Of a DNA stretch of 62,098 nucleotides, positions 41,784 to 49,773 are shown piece by piece. Positions within the stretch are counted from its first letter, which is position 1. The number at the start of each line of letters is the position of its first letter. This stretch comes from Deferribacteres bacterium (lineage in GTDB: Bacteria > Chrysiogenota > Deferribacteres > Deferribacterales > Geovibrionaceae): contig JAEWZN010000001.1 of assembly GCA_023395255.1 (NCBI GenBank), positions 1 to 62,098 of the forward strand, in the 5' to 3' direction. Below the pieces are notes generated by a model. It had not been told where the DNA came from and ran no database searches. It was given only the letters and a program-made list of their open reading frames with translations. Both the position numbers and the translations under genes were made by a program.

Positions 41784-44133
41784 AGGGTGTCAGAAATACC
41801 AGAAGCTCTTTTCTTGTGCTTCTTTTCTGAGTCCCTTTGAACAGATGACCGAGTATCGGGAGCTTGCTGAGACCGGGCACTCCCTGAACATAATTGATTT
41901 CCTCATCCTCGTAAAGACCGCCTATGACAGTTGTTTCCCCGTTGGCGAGAAGAACCTTGGTCTCCGCTTTTTTCTCATCAGCGGTCGCCGTTGTGGAGGT
42001 TATTTCGCCGAGTGTACTTTTTTCCACAAGAATATCAAGGAAAACCATGTCATTTGACGTTATGTGCGGCTTAACAGTAAGTATAATACCTGTGTCAATC
42101 TCCTCTGTTTTGGTGTCATCACCTGAGGGGACTATCAGTGCCTTGCTGCCGCTTTTTATGGTGGCCTCCATATTGTCCAGAGTGGTCACTCTGGGGCTGG
42201 AGATTGTTTTCGCCTTATTCTGGCTCTCAAGTGCGCTCAATGCAAGGTCAAGCCCGAAAGTGCCTGTTCTGTTCATGATTCCAAGAGCAAATGTTCCCAC
42301 GGATTCCGCAGCGGGGATGTTCACCATATATCCGCTGGAATCGCCGCCCACATTAACGGTGTTGGGGAAGTGAACCTTTGTTGTGTCCTGCACTTTGGCG
42401 CCCCACTGAACACCGAAGTTGAGGCTGTTGATGTCGGAGACTTCCACAATCCTCGCCTCGATGGTAACCTGCGGGGTACGTTTATCCACAGTTTTCATAA
42501 GGCGTTTGACCTCGGTTATAACCTCCGGCGTATCGCGCACAACGAAGCTGTTGGTTCTGGCTTCCACCTCAACGCTGCCTCTCTTGGAAAGCACCGATTT
42601 AACGATGCCCGCCAGAGAAGATGCATCAGAAAAGTTAACAGGCACTATCTCCGTTCTCAGCGGTGCAAGCTCTTTTGCCTGTTCCGCCGCGCGGAGCTTG
42701 GCTGCTTCTGCATTCTGCCTTTCCTCATACTTCTGGCTTGAGGTTATCCAGACTATGCCGTTCTCCTCTATCTTAGTGAGGTTTCTGTCACGGAGTATCA
42801 GTCTGAGGGCGGTTTGGTAGTCAACTTCCTTAAGGTAAAGCGTAACCTTGCCCGTGACCTCCTCACCGAAGATCACGTTCTTTGCTCTGCCGAAATATAT
42901 AAGGCGTATAGCCTCCCTGAGATCCATGTCTTTCATATTGAGAGTGACCAGATCCTGAGGCTTAGGCGCTTTTGCAGCCTCAGCACCTGCGGAGGAGGGC
43001 TCAGAGAGAGACATGTCAGCCCTTGCGAACTCCTCAAAACTCGCACTGACCAGAATGCCGTCCTGAGTTTCGTCCACTCTGGCGTATATATCCTTTTCCG
43101 GTGTGAAAACTATAACCGGTTTGCCGTCAATCCTGAGAATATCTATATTCCTGAACGGAAGCCCTGCAAAGCTGAACCTGTTCTGCACAGTGCCGAGCAT
43201 TTTCACATCCTGATCAAACTCAAGGTGCAGGGCGTTGTTCACCACTTTTTTGGTATAGCTTACCCGGCCTATGAACCTGATGATCACGCTCTGCACGTTT
43301 TTATACTGGAGCGCGTCAACCGAGGCTATGTATCTGCTGTCTGCGGGAACTGCGCCCATCTCGCTGGAAACTGTGAGCTTGTCCCCGTCCTGCCCTGCAA
43401 ACAGAGGCATGCGGGAGGAAACCTTCAAGAGGAACCGCACCTTTTTGGGCGGGTAGTATTTGCCCACCTTCACATCGGAAACAATGCCCTGAGCGGAATA
43501 TCTCTTTTTATTAAGTGAGCTTGTGACATCAAACAGGTCAACATACATAGTGCTGTCATCAAGGTAGCCGTAGTCATATCTTGCTATGCCGTCCAGACCG
43601 AACTCAAGCCTGAGCATTGAGCTGTCTGAAAGGTTTCTGAAACTGCGGACTGCCGAAGCGAGCCCCGCTTTTTCCGGTGCAACTGCGCCCACATCCATTC
43701 CGTATTTTTCCAGTGCAGCCGCACTGCTTTTATACACACGGAAGGTGAGGCTAAGCATGCTTTTATCCTGCGAATAATCGTAATCCACATTTTCAGTAAG
43801 GAGAATCTCTATCTGGCTTGCGTCCTTTCCGGGCACAAATGCGAGCCCTTCAACCACCTCATCAGAGAAGTTGTATTTGAGAACCTCTTCATTCATCACA
43901 GTACCGGGGGCAAAAACCACCAGCCTGTATGGGCTTTTGGAGTACAGAACCTTAAACTGCGTCTCCTCAGCGGAGCGCAGGGTCATGGCATATTCCCCGT
44001 CGCCGAGGTCGACTATCCTGATTCCGGAAAGCAGGTTGCCCTTAACGGAAGCTTCCTCCACAGGCTGTTTCCCCGCGCAGGACAGCACGGCAAAAAGCGT
44101 CAGTATCAATACTAATATTCTGTATCTGCTCAT
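41770..44133 (-). CDS. pilQ: Type IV pilus secretin PilQ
   Basis: A 787-residue outer-membrane secretin. The signal peptide ends VLSCAG, a possible lipobox. N-terminal AMIN-like domains (about 30-370) are followed by the secretin N0/STN domain (about 395-460, LNMKDMDLREAIRLIYFG), an N1 domain, and the secretin core (about 560-785) with the signature KLPILGHLFKGTQKR near the end. It forms the pilus exit pore. It overlaps pilP by four bases upstream and lpxB by 14 downstream. Confidence 0.94.
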   Translation of the reverse strand: MSRYRILVLILTLFAVLSCAGKQPVEEASVKGNLLSGIRIVDLGDGEYAMTLRSAEETQFKVLYSKSPYRLVVFAPGTVMNEEVLKYNFSDEVVEGLAFVPGKDASQIEILLTENVDYDYSQDKSMLSLTFRVYKSSAAALEKYGMDVGAVAPEKAGLASAVRSFRNLSDSSMLRLEFGLDGIARYDYGYLDDSTMYVDLFDVTSSLNKKRYSAQGIVSDVKVGKYYPPKKVRFLLKVSSRMPLFAGQDGDKLTVSSEMGAVPADSRYIASVDALQYKNVQSVIIRFIGRVSYTKKVVNNALHLEFDQDVKMLGTVQNRFSFAGLPFRNIDILRIDGKPVIVFTPEKDIYARVDETQDGILVSASFEEFARADMSLSEPSSAGAEAAKAPKPQDLVTLNMKDMDLREAIRLIYFGRAKNVIFGEEVTGKVTLYLKEVDYQTALRLILRDRNLTKIEENGIVWITSSQKYEERQNAEAAKLRAAEQAKELAPLRTEIVPVNFSDASSLAGIVKSVLSKRGSVEVEARTNSFVVRDTPEVITEVKRLMKTVDKRTPQVTIEARIVEVSDINSLNFGVQWGAKVQDTTKVHFPNTVNVGGDSSGYMVNIPAAESVGTFALGIMNRTGTFGLDLALSALESQNKAKTISSPRVTTLDNMEATIKSGSKALIVPSGDDTKTEEIDTGIILTVKPHITSNDMVFLDILVEKSTLGEITSTTATADEKKAETKVLLANGETTVIGGLYEDEEINYVQGVPGLSKLPILGHLFKGTQKRSTRKELLVFLTPYVEK

Positions 44134-44675
44134 GAGGTCTTCTCCTTTGAGGAATCGTCTTTAAGATAGTCGAGCTTTATGTCCTTAATCTCTGTTTTGG
44201 TGTTGCCGAAAATATCCTTACTGTTGTCGCGTATTTTGATAAAATCCTGACCTATGAAAATGATTGTGCTGCGGCTGGCGCTGAAAACATCGCCCGTTTT
44301 GAGGTAAAAGCTGTCATCCCCCACGGCGAGAACGGCTATATTGCCTATATCCCCGGTGAGTATGCCCACGAGCTTGAACTCGTCAAGCTTGTGAACCAGC
44401 ATGGGGTTGAGGGTGGCTTCCTCTTCCGCCTGAGTCTGTCTGTATATATCCACCACGCTGGTGAAAGGGTCTTTGGCAAAGGTATAGTCCGGTGCTACAT
44501 AGACAGTGCTGAAAAGCTCTATCAGTTCGCTTTTCTGTTTCTCAAGCCGCTCAAAGTTAACCTCTATGGGTTTTACGGGCTTGACCTCTGCCCTGTTTTT
44601 CATAAGCTCATCGCGGTCAACTTCCGTGCAGCCGAAGAGGAGAAATGCCGGGAGAAGGAGAATAAGTTTTTTCAT
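44130..44675 (-). CDS. pilP: Type IV pilus lipoprotein PilP
   Basis: The 181-residue inner-membrane lipoprotein has a lipobox LFGC (Cys at residue 16), a disordered Lys/Glu/Pro linker and a C-terminal PilP beta-domain (ELFKLVGILTG-like: DEFKLVGILTGDIGNIAVL, FYLKTGDVF). It connects PilN/PilO to PilQ in the periplasm. It is flanked by four-base overlaps on both sides. Confidence 0.88.
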   Translation of the reverse strand: MKKLILLLPAFLLFGCTEVDRDELMKNRAEVKPVKPIEVNFERLEKQKSELIELFSTVYVAPDYTFAKDPFTSVVDIYRQTQAEEEATLNPMLVHKLDEFKLVGILTGDIGNIAVLAVGDDSFYLKTGDVFSASRSTIIFIGQDFIKIRDNSKDIFGNTKTEIKDIKLDYLKDDSSKEKTS

Positions 44676-45316
44676 TTCAGATCCTCCTCTTTCTTGGATG
44701 CTCTGGCCGCCTTGGTATTCTTGGCATTGCCTTTTGCCGCGGGCTGCGCCGCTGAGCCGGAGTTGAACTTATATGAATTGAGGCTCGCGCTTACATCCAG
44801 AAACCTTTCGCCGGTTTTGGATTTAAGCACGTTTATTTGCATATTCTGGAGATTTATTATTTTGTTAAGGTAGTTTATATCGTACAGATACCTCACAAGG
44901 TTCTGGTACTGGGTCTCCATCTTCATGTTAAAGTTTACGCTGGAGTGGAAGTTGTCTATCTTCTTCTCGCCGCCGGGCTGGAAGAGAGTGACCTTCACTC
45001 CGTCCTTCTCGGCAAGCCCCACCGCCTCGTCATAAAGCAGGTAGTAGCCCTTTTCGTCAGGCAGAACCTTGAGAACTATCTGGAACTGCTCCTCCATCAT
45101 CTCAAGCTGTTTCTTGAAATCATCATGCGCCAGAGCATAGGGCTTGATGTCGTTTATTTTAAACACGAGGTCGTCATATTCCTTTTCGAGTCCTGCCATC
45201 TTCTCCTGAAGAGGCATGAGGAACAGATAGTAATATCCGCCTATGATGACTGCTATGACAGCTATCTCAATCAGCAGCCGGAAGCGGAACGGAATGGAGG
45301 CAAATTTTTTCAGCAT
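44672..45316 (-). CDS. pilO: Type IV pilus alignment protein PilO
   Basis: A 214-residue protein with one N-terminal TM (about 14-33), a coiled coil (34-75) and a ferredoxin-like PilO domain (GYYLLYDEAVGLAEKDGVKVTLF; NFHSSVNFNMKM). It dimerises with PilN at the inner membrane. The C-terminal 25 residues (AAQPAAKGNAKNTKAARASK) are a basic, Ala-rich extension beyond the domain. It overlaps pilN by one base and pilP by four. Confidence 0.9.
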   Translation of the reverse strand: MLKKFASIPFRFRLLIEIAVIAVIIGGYYYLFLMPLQEKMAGLEKEYDDLVFKINDIKPYALAHDDFKKQLEMMEEQFQIVLKVLPDEKGYYLLYDEAVGLAEKDGVKVTLFQPGGEKKIDNFHSSVNFNMKMETQYQNLVRYLYDINYLNKIINLQNMQINVLKSKTGERFLDVSASLNSYKFNSGSAAQPAAKGNAKNTKAARASKKEEDLK

Positions 45317-45858
45317 CAGTCCAACCTCACGCCGGCGGTAATTACAAAGTTGTTTATCTCCACAGCGTCCTCATCCTTCTTGTCCGCCTTTCCGAGGTCA
45401 ATTGTGGAAAACATTTTTGTTTCATACAGGTTCATCACGAATCTGTTTACAGAAGAAACCCTGAGAGAGGAGCATCCGAGGGTGATTTTGTTCCCCTCAA
45501 AGTTAAGGCTGCTCACCCAGACATCGTCCGGCATGGATTTCTCTATATTGGTCAGAACCTTGTAATAGCCTTTCTGCCCTTCTTTAAGCTTGCGGACTAT
45601 CTCTATTTTTTTCTGTATTTCATCCATCTGGGTGCGGAATCTTTCCACTTCCTGCTTCACTCTCTGAAGTTTGCGGAGCTCCGTCTGCTTTTGGTTAACC
45701 TGATCCTCAAGATACGCTATTTTCGCATTCATGGTCATGTTGAACAGCATGATTCCGGCAAAAACGGCAGCAACCGCCAGAACAAAAGCGCTCAGCTCAA
45801 TCTGTATCGGTTTGACCTTCTTTTTACGCTTCCTGCCCAGCAGGTTAACCCTTATCAT
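45316..45858 (-). CDS. pilN: Type IV pilus alignment protein PilN
   Basis: A 180-residue bitopic protein. The cytoplasmic N-terminus begins MIRVNLLGRKRKKK, which corresponds to the conserved INLLP-type segment that binds PilM. One TM (about 24-46), a coiled coil (47-90) and a ferredoxin-like periplasmic domain (SMPDDVWVSSLNFEG) follow. It overlaps pilM by four bases. Confidence 0.92.
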   Translation of the reverse strand: MIRVNLLGRKRKKKVKPIQIELSAFVLAVAAVFAGIMLFNMTMNAKIAYLEDQVNQKQTELRKLQRVKQEVERFRTQMDEIQKKIEIVRKLKEGQKGYYKVLTNIEKSMPDDVWVSSLNFEGNKITLGCSSLRVSSVNRFVMNLYETKMFSTIDLGKADKKDEDAVEINNFVITAGVRLD

Positions 45859-46895
45859 TTTTCCCCCGCGCTCCGGAGAGCAAGTCCCGCCGCCACTGCG
45901 AAGGAGTGAAGCTTCTCTTCTATCAAACCTTTGTCCGCCGAACCGGCTATCTCCATTCTGGCAAAGGGGTCAAAGAGGGAGACATCCGCCTCCACAGCCT
46001 TCTCTATCCTTTCGCGCAGACCAGGCAGAACAGCCGCCCCGCCGCAGATGAAGCATCTGGCAGGTTTTGACTGGCTCGCAGTGTCAAACATTTCTATGGA
46101 GTTTTTGATTTCCATTGCAATCTGGGAGTTAAAGGAGCTTACGGTGTCTTTCAGGTTTTCATCGGATTCTATGGCGGCGGTGTCTTTCATCATCCTTTCC
46201 GCCTCGCCGTAAGGTATGGAGAGGGACTGACTTATCATCTCACAGAGGTTTTTGCCCCCTTTGAGCACCTCTCTGGAAAATTCATAGCTTCCGTTTCTGA
46301 TGATGGTGATGAGCGTTGTGGAGTGGCCTATATTTACCAGAACAGCGGCCTCATCGTCCGTTTCGTAGTTTGCCACAAAGGCGTTCATCATGGCGAACAC
46401 CTCAAGGTCTATCACCAGAGGCTTAAGCTTGGCCGCCTCCAGAACGGACTTGAAGTCAACAATAAGGTCTTTTCTGGCAACAGCAAGAACAAGGTCGGTC
46501 TCACCTTTGGCTTCGTCCACCTCAACTGTTTCGTAATCTATGCTGACATCCTCAATATCCATCTGGATATACTGCTCCGCCTCCCACATGAAGGTTTCGC
46601 GCAGTTCATCCTGATCGGTTATGGGAACAGAAAGTCTTTTGGCTATCACCGCGCTCCCTTTGAGGCCTGCGGCGACATTTTTTGAAGAGAATTTACCTGC
46701 TTTGAAGGCCTGCGCAACGGTTCCGGCGACTTCGCCGTAATCCATAATAGCGCCTTCCACTATAACATCGGGGGTAAGAGCAACCTCTACGGCGCTTTTA
46801 ACCACGTAACCTTTCTTTTTCGGTTTCAGTTCGACAATTTTTACCGAACTGCTGCCTATATCCACGCCGATAAGCTGCTGTTTTCCGCCCAACAT
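45855..46895 (-). CDS. pilM: Type IV pilus assembly ATPase-fold protein PilM
   Basis: A 346-residue actin-like cytoplasmic protein. GVDIGSSSVKIVELK (phosphate 1) and VLVNIGHSTTLITI (phosphate 2), then FICGGAAVLPGL (adenosine motif), are clear. It binds the PilN tail and links the motor ATPases to the membrane ring. The ATG follows the hisI stop with no gap; GGGGAG lies upstream. First pilus gene of the operon. Confidence 0.95.
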   Translation of the reverse strand: MLGGKQQLIGVDIGSSSVKIVELKPKKKGYVVKSAVEVALTPDVIVEGAIMDYGEVAGTVAQAFKAGKFSSKNVAAGLKGSAVIAKRLSVPITDQDELRETFMWEAEQYIQMDIEDVSIDYETVEVDEAKGETDLVLAVARKDLIVDFKSVLEAAKLKPLVIDLEVFAMMNAFVANYETDDEAAVLVNIGHSTTLITIIRNGSYEFSREVLKGGKNLCEMISQSLSIPYGEAERMMKDTAAIESDENLKDTVSSFNSQIAMEIKNSIEMFDTASQSKPARCFICGGAAVLPGLRERIEKAVEADVSLFDPFARMEIAGSADKGLIEEKLHSFAVAAGLALRSAGEK

Positions 46896-47219
46896 CTATA
46901 CTCCCCGGTAAAGCTCAGTAAAAAAACAGGTTCTTTCTCCGGTATGGCAGGCAGCGCCGGTCTGATTTACGATGTAAAGCAGTGTGTCTCCGTCGCAGTC
47001 AAGCTTCACCGAAACAACCTTCTGGAGGTTACCCGAAGTTCCGCCCTTTTTCCAGAGCTCGTTTCTGCTTCTGGAAAAGTAGTGTGCGTATCCTGTTTCT
47101 TTTGTAAGCTCAAGCGCTTCTTTATTAGCATAAGCAAGCATAAGCACGTCTTTGGTTTCCTCATCCTGCACAACAACAGGGAGAAGACCCGCCTGCTTTC
47201 CCCAATCTATTTCAATCAT
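46896..47219 (-). CDS. hisI: Phosphoribosyl-AMP cyclohydrolase
   Basis: A 107-residue HisI that opens the ring of PR-AMP in histidine biosynthesis. Zinc ligands are visible in [10 protein letters not shown] and [13 protein letters not shown], and the family segment [16 protein letters not shown] is present. I chose ATG 47219 ([11 protein letters not shown]) because AGGA lies about seven bases upstream and the protein then begins as HisI usually does; a TTG six codons earlier has no site. The HisE domain is absent. It directly precedes pilM with no intergenic base. Confidence 0.94.
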   Translation of the reverse strand: MIEIDWGKQAGLLPVVVQDEETKDVLMLAYANKEALELTKETGYAHYFSRSRNELWKKGGTSGNLQKVVSVKLDCDGDTLLYIVNQTGAACHTGERTCFFTELYRGV

Positions 47220-47253
47220 ATCACTATCCTGAGTCAAATTTCGGCAGATTATT

Positions 47254-47499
47254 TTAATTCTTTAACAGAAAGTTCTCGGTCAGAACCTTCATAACGTCCT
47301 TTTCTTCCTGCTCGGTTATAACAAGACCGCGCATCTTCATGCCGTGGAGAACCCTTTTCCAGTCCTCCTCCGTGCGGTCTTTCTGATAAACAACAGAAGC
47401 TTTGTGGCATTTGCCGCATTTCTGTTCGATTATGGGAAAAGTTTTTTCGCCCTGCGAACAGGCGAAGATCAGGCTAGCAAATACGGGGAAGAAGCTCAC
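47254..47499 (-). CDS. Small monohaem c-type cytochrome, lipoprotein-like
   Basis: A short protein of 81 residues from GTG 47499. One haem-binding motif, CGKCH, lies in [15 protein letters not shown], and a downstream Met ([10 protein letters not shown]) could be the sixth ligand. A hydrophobic leader ends LIFAC, a possible lipobox. The start is uncertain: GTG at 47499 or 47520, or ATG at 47565, all lie within the 3' end of hypE in another frame. Similar small domains occur in periplasmic electron carriers. Co-transcribed with hypE. Confidence 0.7.
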   Translation of the reverse strand: MSFFPVFASLIFACSQGEKTFPIIEQKCGKCHKASVVYQKDRTEEDWKRVLHGMKMRGLVITEQEEKDVMKVLTENFLLKN

Positions 47500-48460
47500 C
47501 CGCAGGCATATCCACCACACGTTTGCCGCCGACAGCCGTTTCAAGTATAACACGCCCTTCTCCATTTACAGAACCGATAACGCACGCGTTCCTGCCTTCC
47601 TTGAAACTTTTCAGCCTTTCAATGACATGGGAAGCGTCCGAAGCTGATACAAGTATAACAGCTAATCCCTCATTCGCAACAGACAGAGGGTCAAAACCGA
47701 GTATTTCACACAAATTTCCCACATCCTGCCTCAGCGGGAGATCGTTTTCACGAATGAGAAACCCTTTTTTCGCGCCTTCGGCTATCTCGTTCAGAACAGC
47801 CGCCACTCCGCCCCTTGTGGCATCACGGCAGAAGTGAACATCATATTCATGAAGAGCTTCCAGCATTTTGTTCAGCGGAGCGCAGTCTGACTCGATATTC
47901 CCCTCAAACCCAAGCTCGCCTCTGGCGAGGAGAACACTCATCCCATGGCGCGCCATGTCCGAGGTCAGGATAACCGCATCGCCGTCCTTTATATTTTCAA
48001 ATGCTGTCCAATCCTTTACCACCCTGCCTATGCCTGCGGTATTTATGAAAAGACCGTCCGCAGCGCCTTTTTCCACAACTTTCGTATCTCCGCAGACAAC
48101 TTTGACCCCTGCTTTTTTCGCAGTTTCAGCTATAGCATCCACTATTTTCTCAAGCTTTTTTGCCTCATACCCTTCCGGAATAATCACACCCAGAGACAGG
48201 TATTCCGCCTCAGCGCCGCTCACAGCAAGATCGTTCACTGTTCCGCAGACTGCCAGCTTGCCTATATTCCCGCCGGGAAAAAACTCAGGGCGCACCACAA
48301 AGCTGTCCGTGGTGAATGCTGTTTTGCCGCCTGTTGCAACATGGGCCGCATCGGGCATTTTTTCCGAAGCATCATTGCCCAGACGCGAGATAAAAAGCTC
48401 TTTTATAAATTTATTGGTGGCGCTTCCGCCGCCCCCCTCTGCCAGACCTATCTTTTTCAT
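47474..48460 (-). CDS. hypE: Hydrogenase maturation protein HypE
   Basis: A 328-residue enzyme that converts a carbamoyl group on its own C-terminal cysteine to a thiocyanate for the NiFe-hydrogenase cyanide ligands. The C-terminus is PRIC, with the essential Cys last. GGGSATNKFIKE and ATGGKTAFTTDSFVV are the N-terminal ATP-binding segments and ATRGGVAAVLNEIA lies mid-protein. Complete and normal length. It is separated from hypC-hypD by about 4 kb, and no hydrogenase subunit gene is in the window. Confidence 0.95.
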   Translation of the reverse strand: MKKIGLAEGGGGSATNKFIKELFISRLGNDASEKMPDAAHVATGGKTAFTTDSFVVRPEFFPGGNIGKLAVCGTVNDLAVSGAEAEYLSLGVIIPEGYEAKKLEKIVDAIAETAKKAGVKVVCGDTKVVEKGAADGLFINTAGIGRVVKDWTAFENIKDGDAVILTSDMARHGMSVLLARGELGFEGNIESDCAPLNKMLEALHEYDVHFCRDATRGGVAAVLNEIAEGAKKGFLIRENDLPLRQDVGNLCEILGFDPLSVANEGLAVILVSASDASHVIERLKSFKEGRNACVIGSVNGEGRVILETAVGGKRVVDMPAGELLPRIC

Positions 48461-48567
48461 TGTATATTTCCTGTCGTTTTATTTATGTTCAGAAGATTAT
48501 TAGTTTTTGCTCAGTTTTGCAACTTTCTTGATACAAAAAGCCGATTCATGTGGTAGGCTTCATGTAA

Positions 48568-49677
48568 ATGAAACCGATAACCGATACTTACCCTGAAAAT
48601 TATAAGACAGATGCAGCGGACCTGTCCGGCTGCGGGCATGCGGTTGAATTTATTGCAGATGCCGTGCCGGAGCCTGTGATTATTCTCAATCATGAAAGAA
48701 GGCTGGTCACGCTGAACTCCGCGGCTGCCTCTGTTCTCGGACAGGCGGAAGAGCTTCTCGGAAGGCTTCCCGGCGAAATCCTCGGCTGCTCCCACGCAAT
48801 AACCTCCCACGACCAGTGCGGAACAATGGAATTCTGCAAGCACTGCGGCGGAAACAGAGCGATTGAGGAAAGCCTCAGAGAGATTAAATCCGCCAGAGAA
48901 TGCAGCATATTAAAAAACAACGGCGACGTTATGGAGCTCAGGGTCACATCCTCCCCCATAAAGATGGACGGTCTGCTTTATCTCTTCGTTTATATAAAAG
49001 ATCTCAGTGATTCAAAGAAAAAGGCCGTGCTGGAGAGGCTGTTTTTCCATGATATAATGAATATGCTTTCCGGAATCAGCACAGCTTCGGATATTCTGGA
49101 ATCTGCCGAATCCTTTGAGGAGATAAAAGAACTTGCCGCCATAATGCGCATGACCTCAGTGAGCCTCACAGATGAGATACGCTCCCACAAGCTGATATTC
49201 GAGGCGGAAAACGGCGGGCTGAATATAAGGCCTGAAACTGTTTCCGCAACTGAAATACTCGGCGAACTTCAAACCCTCTATTCCGCGGGAACAGCCTGCA
49301 TTGACAAAAGTATAATCATCGACCCCGCAGGTTCCGAGATCCGGTTTATCACTGATAAAACCATACTTAAAAGGGTGCTGGGCAACCTGCTGAAAAATGC
49401 ACTTGAGGCTGTCGGGGCGGGCGGAACAGTAAAAATAGGTTCATATCCCGCTGATGACGGAGTTGAGTTCAGGGTATACAACAAAGGGTTCATACCCAGA
49501 GAAATTCAGGCACGGCTGTTCCACAGGAACGTCAGCACAAAAGGCGCGGGCAGAGGGCTGGGAACCCACAGTGTTAAGCTTCTGACCGAAAAATACCTGA
49601 AAGGCCGGGTGGGGTTTTCTTCATCCGAAACACTCGGAACTGTATTCCGTGTTGTTTATCCGAATGAGATCAAATAA
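48568..49677 (+). CDS. Soluble sensor histidine kinase with Cys-rich PAS domain
   Basis: A 369-residue kinase without TM segments. The PAS domain (about 25-140, PEPVIILNHERRLVTLNSAA) contains a cysteine cluster: C72 in ILGCSH, then DQCGTMEFCKHCGG, four cysteines that could bind haem, Fe-S or zinc, or act as a redox switch. The phospho-acceptor is probably His in LFFHDIMNM (about residue 155). HATPase has NLLKNALEA and GRGLGTHSVKLL. It is divergent from hypE, with which it shares a 107-base promoter region; a redox role is plausible but inferred. Confidence 0.85.
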   Translation: MKPITDTYPENYKTDAADLSGCGHAVEFIADAVPEPVIILNHERRLVTLNSAAASVLGQAEELLGRLPGEILGCSHAITSHDQCGTMEFCKHCGGNRAIEESLREIKSARECSILKNNGDVMELRVTSSPIKMDGLLYLFVYIKDLSDSKKKAVLERLFFHDIMNMLSGISTASDILESAESFEEIKELAAIMRMTSVSLTDEIRSHKLIFEAENGGLNIRPETVSATEILGELQTLYSAGTACIDKSIIIDPAGSEIRFITDKTILKRVLGNLLKNALEAVGAGGTVKIGSYPADDGVEFRVYNKGFIPREIQARLFHRNVSTKGAGRGLGTHSVKLLTEKYLKGRVGFSSSETLGTVFRVVYPNEIK

Positions 49678-49773
49678 AATATATAAGCGGCTGTTTAGCG
49701 GGCATTTCATGTTTATATTTCATCCCCGCCGCCGATACTGATATAGAATGAAACTCCCTGCGAGGTTGTATTT

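Noticed and set aside
43271..43518. Plus-strand open frames inside pilQ and other minus-strand genes
   Set aside because: They are shadows of well-conserved genes, have no ribosome sites and match no protein family.
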